From the NCBI GenBank assembly GCA_900770075.1, contig CAAGIZ010000051.1, positions 1 to 15,025 on the forward strand: DNA of 15,025 nucleotides. The letters are read 5' to 3'. Below, piece by piece: positions 14,952-15,025 of the stretch. The DNA comes from Spirochaetia bacterium. GTDB lineage: Bacteria; Spirochaetota; Spirochaetia; Treponematales; Treponemataceae. Both the position numbers and the translations under genes were made by a program. The notes below the pieces were generated by a model that worked only from the letters and a program-made list of their open reading frames with translations, made no database searches and was not told the origin of the DNA. The first letter of the stretch is position 1. Each line of letters begins with the position of its first letter.

Positions 14952-14970
14952 AAGTTCGCGTTGCGAACTT
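14952..14970. repeat. Short perfect hairpin near the right edge
   Basis: AAGTTCGC (14952-14959) pairs with GCGAACTT (14963-14970) around a GTT loop. It follows the AT-rich hairpin by three bases. The remaining sequence to 15025 (including TTCATTGCGAAGCAGC) looks like intergenic repeat sequence; no gene is supported. Confidence 0.5.
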
Positions 14971-15025
14971 CCTTATCAACTGCCGCTTCTCATTTCATTG
15001 CGAAGCAGCATAAAAAGTCAATCGA

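Noticed and set aside
14929..15025. Plus-strand frame open from an ATG to the right edge
   Set aside because: The ATG lies in the loop of the AT-rich hairpin, has no ribosome site, and the frame crosses another perfect hairpin; composition looks intergenic.
1..15025. CRISPR array, tRNA, rRNA, prophage or defence genes
   Set aside because: No regularly spaced repeats, cloverleaf sequences, rRNA motifs, integrase, restriction, toxin-antitoxin or phage structural genes were seen on either strand.

Overview
The window looks like chromosomal core-type sequence from a spirochaete, most likely a host-associated, anaerobic Treponema. This is an inference, since no rRNA or species marker is present. 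It rests on several features: a membrane-bound class III cyclase ending in a conserved-looking WSGIWTMTTK tail, a cytoplasmic TPR protein with a long acidic linker, an outer-membrane-type protein with a terminal phenylalanine, a superoxide reductase in place of any visible SOD or catalase, and A-rich leaders with good Shine-Dalgarno sites. No phage, insertion sequence, CRISPR array, toxin-antitoxin, defence system, tRNA or rRNA was recognised.

Layout, left to right. Bases 1-3993 are a minus-strand block: uvrC (3993-1966), a SAM-dependent methyltransferase with its own extended -10 promoter (1815-1048), and a secreted, probably outer-membrane beta-barrel protein (926-1). The stop codon of the last gene is cut by the window edge by one base. 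The start codon of uvrC lies one base from that of a divergent plus-strand pair: an exported LamG/fibronectin-III protein (3995-5512) and a TPR protein with a long acidic linker (5537-7654). A hairpin at 7658-7694 separates these from a convergent minus-strand pair, an M24 metallopeptidase (8914-7769) and the lipid II flippase murJ (10769-9078). A GC-rich, structured intergenic spacer lies between those two. murJ diverges from a plus-strand operon made of a two-TM class III nucleotide cyclase (10880-12652) and a 22-base-overlapping, membrane-anchored coiled-coil protein (12631-14175). After a 349-base structured intergenic region with a 24-bp hairpin comes a desulfoferrodoxin/superoxide reductase (14525-14911), followed by further hairpins to the right edge.

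Functions that can be named are DNA repair (UvrC), envelope assembly (MurJ), peptide turnover (M24 peptidase), second-messenger signalling (cyclase) and superoxide detoxification (desulfoferrodoxin). The least characterised parts are the cyclase/coiled-coil pair, which looks like an envelope-sensing module; the TPR protein with its acidic linker; the LamG/FN3 exported protein; and the structured intergenic repeats. I found no clear multi-gene system that is obviously new. The best candidates for novelty are the cyclase pair, including a substitution at its substrate-selecting lysine, and the hairpin flanked by imperfect direct repeats.
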